The position numbers were made by a program, and so were the translations under genes. A stretch of DNA of 64,000 bases from Pyxicephalus adspersus. Taxonomy: Eukaryota; Chordata; Amphibia; Anura; Pyxicephalidae. This document shows, piece after piece, positions 1 to 10,805 of the stretch. How positions within the stretch are numbered: the stretch's first letter is position 1; every line of letters begins with the position of its first letter. The notes below the pieces were generated by a model. That model was not told the origin of the DNA. It saw only the letters and a program-made list of their open reading frames with translations, and did no database searches. The DNA is taken from positions 25,005,677 through 25,069,676 of the forward strand of contig NC_092859.1 in assembly GCF_032062135.1 (NCBI RefSeq). The letters run 5' to 3'.

Positions 1-699
1 CAGAAAATGCCACCCTACCAGGGACAACAGATCCAATGACAACCCCAAACCTGGAAGTAGAGCAGTAAAAATGTTGATACTGCTGTCAGAGCAAAGATAG
101 GTGAATGTACCTAACTGAAAGGGAGTGTTTGTAACTAAAAAATTATGAACAGGCAAGTAACCCTGTCCATTCCGCAATGAACAACCTGCCTGCTTGCAAT
201 TTCTTTTAATGTTTCGTTCTGCTTTAAATCTACTTGAAGTCTGTAAATTCCTATTTCATAGCCAGTCTTACAGCTCAATTTACTGGGAAAAATATACATT
301 ACAAAGAAGTAATTTGGGCCATTTAGGATTGTGTAGTGTAAGTGCATTTCACTTAAATAGATAGGTGGCGATCTTTTGTGGATAAGAGGAAACTGCATGA
401 TGGGAAGGGGTTGTAATTGGAGAAAAGATTGGGGCCCCATGATAGCCAATTCCAAGATCCACAAAGGGGATTAATGTGGCTGTATAGAGAAAGTATTGTG
501 CAGGTGAGATAATACTCTCCCTTCTGTCTATACCCACCTGATGGACGGCAAATAATACCTAACACACACACAGACCCATGCACACATTCCAAGGGCAGCT
601 CAGTGTGACAGTACATAGCATAGACAGTAGAGAACTGGCCAGACACAAGTGATAGGAGAGATGGTTTACCTGCAGATTGGCCTAGATCCAAAGCCCCGC

Positions 700-979
700 A
701 CAGACATCAGATGATTGTTGTTGGAAACAATCTTTCATGATCATTTCCAGTGACAGAGGAATGAATGGACACTGTACACACATCACCGTTGTGTTCGATG
801 TAGAGGGGAGGGGGGAGAATAGGGGAGCAGCTCTTTTGTAGGAAAGCACAGCGGTTATTCCTGAATAGTTGCCAGGGTGGATGGATGAACGACGTCAGGG
901 AGGAAATTCAGATTTTTGCCTGAGATGAGCACAACTGTTTGTCTCAGATGACAATTGTCTGATGTGTATATGTAGCTTT
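700..979. mobile_element. MITE relative (5' end unclear)
   Basis: The sequence resembles the copy at about 42300-42584: both share the order 'acactg-acacaca', a 'ggagagggga'-like purine block, a 'tctcagatgacaat' segment and a right end 'tgtatatgtagctt'. The right end matches the terminal repeat style of the TAA-flanked MITEs at 44469-44771 and 45377-45622. I cannot place a clean left terminus. Confidence 0.4.
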
Positions 980-1140
980 ATCCCCCCAGTGGAAAACAAT
1001 AGTAAATCGTGACTTACCTGATCCGCTGGCGTCCTCCATCGTCCTTCACGTCTTCTTCATGAGAATTCTGGGGACATTCTGGGGACATTCGGGGACATTC
1101 TGTTCAGGGCAGGGTGGGAAACTCAAATCCATTTGTATTG

Positions 1141-1234
1141 CATTCAAAACAAATAACTGTATTGAACATTCAATACAAAATAACTGTATTGAACATCCAA
1201 TACAAAATAACTGTATTGAATGCAATACAGTGAA
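1141..1234. repeat. 27-bp tandem repeat, about 3 copies
   Basis: The segment 'taactgtattgaacattc' recurs at 1154, 1181 and 1208, giving an exact 27-bp period with single-base differences. Just upstream, 1060-1100 holds three copies of 'ggggacattc'. Both sit beside the foldback at 1246-1396 and may belong to the same composite element. Confidence 0.75.
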
Positions 1235-1245
1235 TTTATATGTGT

Positions 1246-1396
1246 AAAAGCAGTACATTACATTTATTTTACAGTATAATATAATAGTATGAGTATTATT
1301 ATTATTTTTTTTTTTTTAATTTTGTTTTAAACTTTATAATACTCAAACTATTATATTATACTGTAAAATAACCTTTCATGAAAAAGTACTGCTTTT
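1246..1396. mobile_element. Foldback (MITE-like) element, about 150 bp
   Basis: The left arm begins 'aaaagcagtac' and includes 'ttttacagtataatataata'. The right arm is its reverse complement, ending 'gtactgctttt' at 1396. The arms are over 45 bp with an AT-rich centre. No transposase is encoded, so this is a non-autonomous inverted-repeat element or its remnant. Confidence 0.65.
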
Positions 1397-1493
1397 AGAT
1401 ATATAAAACCGGACAGAAATGAACCACCCAGGAGGTTAAAGCCAACCATTGCAATCTTATAGATGAGTGGCAGCACACTGAGATGCAAAGACG

Positions 1494-1683
1494 TAAAAAA
1501 TGAAAAAGGATTTTATGGGAAAAACATGGCAATTGTTTATCATACATATTGCACAGACCCAACTAAATGTCACTTTTCTGTATTTTACAAAAAAATGAAA
1601 AAGGATTTTATGGGAAAAACATGGCAATTGTTTATCATACATATTGCACAGACCCAACTAAATGTCACTTTTCTGTATTTTAC
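1494..1683. repeat. 95-bp near-perfect tandem duplication
   Basis: The unit starting 'tgaaaaaggattttatggga' at 1501 is repeated from 1596. Both copies run to 'cttttctgtattttac' (ending 1588 and 1683) with no difference seen by eye beyond the length of the A-run at the junction. The lack of divergence in otherwise decayed intronic DNA points to a recent duplication, or an assembly artefact. Confidence 0.9.
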
Positions 1684-3668
1684 ATTGTGAGTATTTGCGT
1701 CCACTTGTAAGGTTAGGTATTGATATTCGATGAGATAGAGATGTTAAATGGGGCAGTGAGGGCTCTGTGACAATCACAGATCACAATCACCTTTGGCAAC
1801 AATCAATGTGTATACTCGTTACAGTGATTTGTTGGTATTAGTACAGTGCATCATTCTGTCAAATTTCAGCAAATATCACATCATTGCATAGTACTTAAAT
1901 CTATCACTTTTGATTTATACAGTAATATGTTTGGATTTTGGCAGTACCTCTTCTCTCCAGGGAACAGACAGGTTCCAGGACACTTCTTCTCGTGTCTATA
2001 AAAATAAGGAAGAAACATTATAACCTTACTAATCATCCTGCCAGAAATAAAAGTATTTTATTGTGTCCATGCTGGCAGTACAAACAACCATTGTGTAATG
2101 AACTGTAAACCATAGCGACCAATTAGAAGTTACCCTTATCAGTGCAGAGGGATTTGAAAACAATTGCTGGGTTGATAAATTTACTTTGTATAGTATAATA
2201 CACTTTGTATAATACACTATAGTATAGTTTATTTATTTATTATTATTATTATTAATAAGCTTTTAACTTTTTTTTTCTAGGAAGCATCCACAGCCTAGGT
2301 AGAAAAGCCAGCATGCTGCAGAGAAGAACCTTTGCCCTCTGTGTCAATCAGAAAACTACATACTCCATTATGATTGGAAAGGTATAGTCCTGCTTTAGCA
2401 GAAGCATATTGGACCTCTGTATAAACACCACTGTTTCCACAGTGGAAGAAAAGTCCACATCTGAAGCCAGCTGGCAGGTAGAGGGCTTTTCTACTGTAGG
2501 ACTTTGCACACCAACTGTTCTGCTGCAACAAGAATGTGTTTACCTTGTTTAGTCTGAAAGGTCAAAGGCACAGTCATATCTGTTCATTACTTTTCAGAAT
2601 CTGCTACAAATAAATTGTGCTGCAGTGTTTGTGTCTGGATGCTAATCACCATACATGATGAATGTTTGAGGGTCATAAAGCTATAAAACAGCAAGTATAT
2701 AAGGATGTAAATGTCACATAAAAAAGACTTTCAGATAAACATTATGGTAATACCTCAAAGTAAGCCCTAAGTGATAATATTATGCAGTTTGGGGTGGTGT
2801 ACCACTGCCTTATTGACATATGTTGTAAGGGCGATGCCTCTTCTGCATACCAGAGAGCTTTAGTATTGTGTTCTAAATCTGGGTTTGTAACAAGTCCTAT
2901 GTAATCTGTCGAAGAAAGTCCTGCAGACTCCTTTGTGCAAATACAGAAAATAGGAGTTAATTACAAAGCCAACACTGCAGGATAAAGATCTGTATTTTTA
3001 AATTTTTAAAAAGTGACAGTTATAAAAAGTCATGATGGAAAATAATTACACTGCCCTTGTGGTAAAGCTTTGTGGACTGAACCTGTAGGGAAATGGGAGT
3101 CTACTGTTCATTCATGTCAATCAATTCTCAGCTGCCCATAAACCCTAATCATCCTTGAAATATATTGGAAAGTTATATTCCCTTTTTCTTTATGAATTTG
3201 CTTTAGCGGTGGCATTGCAGTGGGGTTTTTAGGATGTTTTATGAAGTTTCTCAGGGTGGTGTGGCACTGTATTGATTCCATAGACTTTAATAGGTCCCTT
3301 TTTAAATGGTTTTGCAAGCAGTAGAAATGTATTTCCCAGTGGTTTGGAGTAGCAGGGGAGCCGGTATCCTAGGATGTATATTGCAACTACTGCAATGTGA
3401 AAAAACAACTGACAGCCATGTACAGCAAACACTAGAAAAAGCTCCAGGGAGCAGTTATTCCCATGGTTGACAAATGCCCATCTGAACATAGCCCAAGGCT
3501 GGATTCACATGTGTGGATTGTGATAACAAGTGTCAAATTAAACGTTTTCATAATTGTTGCAGCCATTAAATTTAAATGAAAGGTATATGTGTGTGCCCAA
3601 CTATACTTTAATTTTGAATTACAGAACAACTACACACTTGAGCTACAAGGGGAAATTTGACTTGCTTT

Positions 3669-3845
3669 TGTCTGTCATTTGCAACTTCTAATTAATGTAC
3701 AGGGCTGCGTAATATGTTGGGGCTATATAAATCCTGTTTTTTATTATTATTATTAATAATATTAATATTAATAATATTAATTAATTAATATATTAATTAA
3801 TATAATAATATTAATAATATTAATAATAATACTATTAATAAAAAA
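3669..3845 (+). mobile_element. L2-like LINE 3' end with AT tail
   Basis: This holds the shared 3' terminus 'gctgcgtaatatgttgg', then 'gctatataaatcctg', followed by a long TTA/AAT low-complexity tail (3740-3845). The same terminus is seen at 10699, 25790, 26480, 26950, 36570 and 37190, and inverted at 5106 and 39706. Only the last tens of bases of the element are present. Confidence 0.65.
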
Positions 3846-5105
3846 AATTGAACAATAGCAAACAGAATGCTTTCACTGTGACTAGACATATTAATAGTTG
3901 CTGGCAGTCACCTTATTATGTTATAGATAAACAGAAGATTTTAGCAGCTCAGTGGTGTTAAAAAAACTACTCAGAGTAGCAATATGTTGTTGAACCAAGG
4001 AAAAAAATGGCTCCTCTTAGAGTAGGCCACATAGGATGATGCAGTAGATGAGTTGCAGCTTACTATGTGCAGCCTATTCCATACAAAGCTATTTGTTCCA
4101 TTGGTTTACATTCAGTCCCTAAAATCTCATATATTCAGTTAAAGAGTCATTTTCAATCTTTTCAAATTTGTAGCTCCATGTTAATCTCACTTTATCCTAA
4201 CTCATCTTTAAAAAAACAACAGGGAGATGATTTGCAGACTAGCAAGGAAGAACTGAGCACGGCCGGCAACACTGCTTGGGATTTGTCAGCTGACTACAGG
4301 ATGTTTTTGGTAGATCAGTGGATATTTTTTCTGTACTTGCAACTTTTCCACAAATAGAAAAAAATGTTTATGTACTTCAGTTTTTTTTGTAACAGTTTAT
4401 CTTTTTAGTTTCTTTTGCCCATACACTTTAAATAGGACAAGCTGTAAAAACTTTACTTTGTAACTGGGGAAGAAAAATAGGTTTTCAACCTTTACTGAAA
4501 CCAATTTTGTGCTGCAGATGTAAGGATCAGTTTCTCACCTTCCGTAATAATAATCCAGTTGTGTCACAATGTTCTCAGTTCCAAGGTTCCCACTACACCC
4601 ACTATTTCCTAATCTGCTCATATTCCACATGACTTGAAATATATACAAACTCCTCCCAAATCTGACATTTTAGTCACTGGTGGATTTTGACATTTTCCTA
4701 TGATCTACCAGTAAGCCTTAGTTTTAGTTTTCAGGTTGTTGTTCAAGTCTCTCCTGGGTCTGCACTACGGTGACCTCCCCACAACTTCCATTCTGATTGC
4801 TAAATTGTTTTCATTTTATATTACAGAAAATGCAATGGGAAGAGTTATACCATCACTAAATTTACAAATTCAGCAATGCCCTGACACCCAATGTCAAAAA
4901 AATGCAACTCACCGAGCGCTGCTGATGGTCAGGTTTGTGGAACTCCAAGTTTGGATCCACAGCTTGGATATTATTGTGTGCCAAGGCTTTGCCCAGTTCA
5001 CTCCAACTGCTGTATCCTGATTAACAGACAAGAGAAAAGGATGACAGTGACAGTATGTGGTTTAAATAACTGTATTTTGTTGCTTATTAATAAAATATAA
5101 GTGCA

Positions 5106-5274
5106 GGCATTAATATTAATATTATAAATTATAATAAACAGCATTTATATAGCGCCAACATATTACACAGTGCTGTATATTAAATAGGGGTCGCAAATGA
5201 TAGACAGATACAGACAGTGACACAGGAGGAGGAGAGGACCCTGCTCCAAAGTTCTTATAATCTAGGCTTACAAA
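5106..5274 (-). mobile_element. L2-like LINE 3' end, inverted copy
   Basis: Read on the minus strand this gives 'aggaccctgctcc..', then 'gtgtcactgtctgtatctgt', then the family terminus and an AT tail towards 5106. It is the same 3' segment as at 25740-25875. Confidence 0.65.
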
Positions 5275-5992
5275 CAGCTTTTCTTTCCAGAAGAACAGTA
5301 TCATCTTTGTTCAAGCATCGTCCATCTAGTGTGCCTATATAAATACTTGTATGTTGTATTATTGGTAAATAATTTATTATACATGTTTTATGTATACATT
5401 AACAAAAATCCATAAAGGAATTAATATTGCAGACTTGCGAAAAGGTCCACTTTGCCACACCTTGTAATCCATTACCACTTTACCTCACTAAAGCTAATAT
5501 CACTCCAGGTTTATGGTTGTCAATCAACTGAACAACCAACATTTTTTGGATAAAGGGGGAGCCCCACATAGGCATGGGAAGTACATGTAAGCTTTCTTTA
5601 GGTTGTGTTCCAAGTAGGAACTAGACACTGGAACCCCAAGTGCTGCAGGGTATGTGTGCTTCATGCTCCTCCTTGCTTGGTTCACATTGAATGCAGTTCC
5701 TAACAGGTATATTCTGTTCTATAGAAAGAATCACATCACACAATGAATATCAATTGCATTTGACAAGCCACAGCATGTACTGCACTGACGTGAACTTCTT
5801 TATAAAGAATAGAAATGTTGTCTTGATGGGTTAGTTCATCCAATTGTCAAATGAAAATTGTAAATAAAATCTCATTGTGCAATGATTCCAAGCTACACAT
5901 TAAATAAAACTGTTAAATATAGTTATATAGCTATAAGAAATAAGGTTACTTTACTGGATAATAAAAATAACCTCTAATGAGTGTGTAACTAA

Positions 5993-6298
5993 AGCTGCGT
6001 ACACACGGCAAATTTTTCTCGCCCGATAATCGGTATCGGCCAATTATCGGGCGAAAATCTGCCGTGTGTACAGTCGGTCGTCGTCCATCATCCGACGACC
6101 GTCCTGGCGGATCCATGGACGATGGACGACGACCGATCCTAATGAAAGGGAAGGGGAGAGCGCGCAGCAGGGTGCCGCTCCGTCGCTCTCCCCCTCCCCT
6201 CTCCATAGAGCATGAACGGTGCTGTATGTACAGCATCGTTCATGCATCGTGCAGTCTTTTGCAGGTGTTTTGCAAAAATTGCAGGTGTGTACGCAGCT
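5993..6298. mobile_element. MITE with 14-bp terminal repeats and TAA target duplication
   Basis: The ends are 'agctgcgtacacac' and its exact reverse complement 'gtgtgtacgcagct', flanked on both sides by TAA (5990-5992 and 6299-6301). The body is GC-rich, has an internal inverted repeat around the 'cgtcgtcgtccatc' block and encodes nothing. A 3-bp TAA (TWA) duplication is the signature of PIF/Harbinger-type insertion. Two relatives with the same TAA flanks lie in KDM5A intron 2. Confidence 0.75.
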
Positions 6299-6302
6299 TA
6301 AT

Positions 6303-6972
6303 ACTTATCAGCCAAAACATTAAATCCACTGACAGACCAAGTGAATTGAATAGATTAGCTTGTTACAATGGCACCAGTCAAAGGGTGAGATATATAAGGC
6401 AGCAAGTGAAAAGTCAGTTCTTCAAGGTTATAGGAAAAAGGTAAAAATATCTGAAGGACTTGTTAACAAGGGCAAAATTGTGATAGGCAGACTGGGTATA
6501 GCATCTCCAAAATGTTTGGTTTTGTGGGATGTATCTGGCAAGCAGTGCTTTTTACAAGCACAAATTACCATGATTTCTATTGTTGTCCATAAGAAAAAGG
6601 TGTCAGAACACACATGGAATCACAGTTTGCTGCGTAGCCAGTGTGCTTATGCTGACGCTTACCTATTGCAAAAAGTACCCACAACGGGCAGATGTCAGAA
6701 ATGGACCATTAAGCAATGGAAAAAGTTGGTCTTGTTGGGAGAATGACATTTTTCGTAAGATCATGTAGATAGCTGAGTGCATGTGCATTGGTAACCTGGG
6801 TAAGAGATGGCAGCAGGTTTCTCTATGGGAAGAAGGCAGATGGCAGAAATAGTGTGACCTAAAGGATCTGCTGCTAACATTGTAATTCAGATAACACATG
6901 ACACCTTCAGATGTTTTGTGGAGTCTATATCTTGAAGGGTCAGAACTGTTTTGGCAATAGAGTACACCTCTG
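6303..6972 (+). pseudogene. Decayed Tc1/mariner-like transposon, internally deleted
   Basis: The left part matches, from memory, a widespread vertebrate Tc1-like element: 'cagccaaaacattaaatcca', then 'gttacaatggcaccagtcaa', 'ggcagcaagtgaaaagtcag' and 'gtgtcagaacacacatggaa'. It ends near 'agaactgttttggcaatag'. The reading frame is broken by stops and indels and most of the catalytic DDE region is missing, so it cannot make transposase. It directly abuts the MITE at 5993-6298. Open frames here are fragments of this fossil, not genes. Confidence 0.65.
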
Positions 6973-9129
6973 GAAGTCGGCAAAAAAGATGCCACAGTAA
7001 CCCTTCCTTGCTGCTCAGAAAAGAATAGGTCGATAATGTAAATGTGCGGTACAAAGCTCCTTTTTACCAAAGGCTGTGTGGTTCTGATCTGGGCCTTACA
7101 GCCATTTTGCCTATAAAAATGGAGCACTTACTTGTAAGAACCCTTGTTTTATTTTCTCCTTGCTTCTGTAAAATATATTTTATCAGTTTTTAAAAATTGG
7201 CCCCAAAAAACTGAACTTTACCATAAAAGCAGCAGGACAAATAGCTGGTTGGCAAGAGTCAAGTAATGCATGAGAGTAGCCAAATACTGTACTGTATCAT
7301 CTCGGATCATCACAGTCAATTGATGGCGTTTGCCATGAGTTAGAGACGGAAAGGGCTAAAAGGGACAGATGGCAACTCCTAGTAGTGCACTGCAGGTGAG
7401 ATCTTTCATGTAAGAATATAGAATCTCTTTTCTCTCTTTCCTTTATCTTCTGACCTGCTGTGACAGCTTACCCCGGATACCCCAATGCTAAGAGCGTAGC
7501 TGCCAACAATTAGCACCCCCCTGACTTAGATTCTTCAAACATATGTCAAGCGCAAATAGCAAATTTTATTTTTGTTTGCCTAATAACAGACACAGAAAGC
7601 ACAGAAGAATACCCGTTTGTCTGCCCGAAATTCTCTCTTTTCTTAAAGTGGACCTACCATTGAATGATCATGTACGTTGCCATTGTCATGAATTCATTCT
7701 AAATGCAGATAACTACAGCAAAATTACCTTAACACCTGAGCTACATACTCATTCTAGGTCAGTGATTCAGACGGTAATAATAGCAGAGAATCAGAACATC
7801 AACAGTTGAAGCAAGATTTTTTAGAACCAGGTCAGACAGGGCAGCTTACACACAGAATTTTTATGGACTGAGTTATGCCCGTTGATATTTAATTTACTTC
7901 CTATTAATACTTTGACACACTGGGTGTCACCGATAAAGGAAGAGAAAAAAAATCCTAATCCAAATTCAAAATACAAAATATTATGGTAAAAATCTTATTA
8001 TGAAGTTGAGTTTTGATGTCACCATTACAGTTGGGCATGCAATGCTCACACACTGAGAATACTAAGAGATACTATGAATTACAACCAGCATACAAGATAT
8101 GAGAAATGCTTTTGTAGTATAGCATTCATATCAGAGAAGTGCTACTGTGCAGACAGGTATGATAAGCATTCAGTCTTCCTCCAAGGATATACATTCCAGA
8201 GCAAACAGACAGAAATAACATTTATTTTGCTAATTTCTGCAAACCTTGTTTAACATATTTTGAATACAGTGGATCAAGGCTCCTTGTAGTTGCCCCGAGA
8301 GTGTGTGACAAGGTGACCATGAAGGAGCACAATTGGGGTACAGTTGTACACCCATAACAGAAAGTATTCGAACATGGTTTATTTTAATTAAAAAGATTGA
8401 TTAAAAAAAATGTTTAAAATGAAATTTTGGGTTATTGGATTTACAAGGAGGGTTTTTTTCTTTGATATTTGCACATATAAAATGTTGTCACCTCTGAATT
8501 TCTCGCCATAGTTTACACATGAACAGTTCTTGTATCAAGTTACTTTGGAACTTGAGCAGCAAAGTGATTTTACAGTGGTGTGTCACAGTGTTTGCCATTA
8601 GACACATCGAAGTCTCAATGTGAAAATCGCTTTTTGATGTTCCGAGGTAAATCAGGGCCTTTGAGGATATCTGATGTACAGAATCACAGAGAAAATCCGC
8701 AGTGCTCCCCGGAGACATGGTGGACTGACAATGGAGGTCTGTAAGGCAGATATACAAATACATTCTGCTAAATGAATGGGGGTATTGGGTTCCCCCGATT
8801 TCAGTATAGAGATCTCTGTCAGTAGACTCATGTAACATACATGAAAACTGAGCTCTGTGCCTATAGAATGACCTCCATGAGATAAGATGCAGATTCGGAG
8901 ATAGAAGCCACTCTGTTTCACCATTAAAGTGCAAAGCCCATTATGACTCATTAATATCAAATTTGTTCACAAACGTGTATTTTAATGAGAACTCTGCTGT
9001 GATTTTAATTTTAAGTTTAAATTTTACAAAAGTTTACATGGCTTTTACACTATGGTCAGCAGACAGAGCCATTAAGGGGGCTTTAGGTAAGTCAACCTAT
9101 ATAGGAAGGAGGAGGTGGGCGACACAGAG

Positions 9130-9235
9130 CAGCCATAAGCTACGTACACCCATCAGATAATTGCCTCCTGAGACCAACAGTTACGCTTGTCTTGGGTGAA
9201 AATGTATAATGTGTACAGCAGTTTCCAATGTATTG
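9130..9235. mobile_element. Partial MITE end
   Basis: The sequence 'ataagctacgtacacccatcagataattg' followed by 'aatgtgtacagcag' resembles the left part of the MITE family at 45377-45622. No right terminus is visible. Confidence 0.35.
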
Positions 9236-9339
9236 ACTATGTGGGGAAGGACTGCCATGCTTTCCTATAGAGAAGAGCAAAGTGGGGTGCCAATTACTCA
9301 TCTTCCCACCACCTTCCCTATGGCACAGAAAGTTGGCCT

Positions 9340-10060
9340 GTAGCTAGCTAGAGCGCAGGGACACATGACAGGGTGAGGAGGGAGACAGGAGGGTAAGGGG
9401 TTAATAAAAAAAAAATGCGGGAAGAAAAGAGCGGGAAATTCAAATAAAATGCGGGAATAGGTGAATTATTGATTGATTGGAAAAGTGTTATGGGTGGGGA
9501 AAATTAAGGTATAAATAAAGAGGATGGGGGGAGTGGGGGGACAGTTCTTACCTTGAAAATCAAGCGTCCCCCGCCCTCCCTCCCCACAGGACAATTCGGT
9601 TGGGGAATATTATTGTCATGGCAGCAAGGAAGGCTTTCTTTCATAGGGTCCATGAAAGGGTTAAAGTTGTTGGGGAAGAAAATAAGGGGGGTGAGGCACG
9701 GTAGTATTTTGGGTCTCTTGGTTGAGGGTGGCCTTGCACGACACTCGGTTGTCGTGGGGGCCAGGTGGTTAGAGGTGGTCATCCGCTGATTGTCCCCGAG
9801 GCGGTGTGAGGGCGCCTGGGGGCCTGGTTAATGAGCGGAAGTAATTTAGGTTTTTGCCAATTAAAATTTAAAATTTTCATGGACCTGTTAAGAAAAATGA
9901 TTTGGTATGCTGCGTGGGAAAGGATGTTTTAAAATGTTTTTTATTTGTTCGAGAAATGTTGATATATTTATAGATACATATATTTTGAAGTGGTTAAATA
10001 AAACGGGCTGCTATGACCAATTGTTATCCAACAAGATTTTGTCTAGAGTCTTTATTTGAG
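9340..10060. repeat. GC-skewed, repeat-like segment of unknown class
   Basis: This is a G-rich block (about 9355-9830) in otherwise AT-rich DNA, followed by an AT-rich stretch that ends 'ttaaataaaacgggctgc' and 'gtctttatttg'. It looks like the 3' part of a retroelement (polyadenylation-like AATAAA at about 9996), but I recognise no coding motif and cannot assign a class. Confidence 0.3.
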
Positions 10061-10698
10061 TATGTAAAGAGAGTTAGGGAGCAGTTGGTCTTGGGTCAGC
10101 CGTCATGGATCACTCTACTCTACCCTAGTCACGGTGCTGTGTGTGCAAAGCTTGGATGTTCATCTGTCACTGGAAATGACCATAAAAGGTTGTTTTCAGC
10201 AACAGAAATGTTTCTTTGAGATATGCACAGGGCTATAGCATCAGTGAGCTGGGAAATGTTTAGGAAAAGCATGGGGATAGTTCATAAACTGCATATAAAG
10301 AGGTTAGAGTCAGACTCTTTGCTGTTGTTTTTTTCTTGTTCTTAATACTAGAGGCTTTTTTGTTTAACTTCATTTTGTGGATGATTAGAAGTCTGCAGCC
10401 ACTTTTATCTTGCTGTACTATACACAGCAAACTTTAGTTTTTTTGCTGCAAGATTTTCCTCAAAAAACATTGTCCTTTAGTTTCAGTGGTGCAGTATTAT
10501 GGGGGTTTCATTGTTTTTAGAGTATAATGTTTTTTTTTTTCTTGTTGGAAGGCTTTTCGTTGCAAAAGGGTTTACACCAAAGGGGATTTCAGGTGGTAGT
10601 TGTGGTATATGTTGATTGAACATTTTTTGAGACTCAAAGGGGAGTAATCACTAGTCATAGACCTATTCCTAAAGCTACTTTCTGTTCAAAGCATTCTG

Positions 10699-10769
10699 CT
10701 ATTTAATGTACAGCAGCCTATTTAATGTGTGCTGTGTAATATGTTGGCGCTATATAAATCCTGTTTATT

Positions 10770-10805
<36 letters not shown>
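10699..10805 (+). mobile_element. L2-like LINE 3' end with (TAA)n tail
   Basis: The terminus 'gtgtaatatgttggcgctat' then 'ataaatcctgtttatta' is followed by a clean (TAA)n run to 10805. Simple trinucleotide tails are usual at L2/CR1-type 3' ends. Confidence 0.65.

Noticed and set aside
1494..1683. CRISPR-like or satellite array
   Set aside because: Only two adjacent copies without spacers; a simple tandem duplication in a eukaryotic intron.
6360..7127. Overlapping 128- and 154-codon frames on both strands
   Set aside because: They lie mostly over the Tc1-like fossil and correspond to no intact transposase.
8488..8934. 148-codon minus-strand frame
   Set aside because: It begins with TTG rather than ATG, resembles no family I know, has an overlapping long frame in another phase, and lies in the repeat-rich B4GALNT3 intron.
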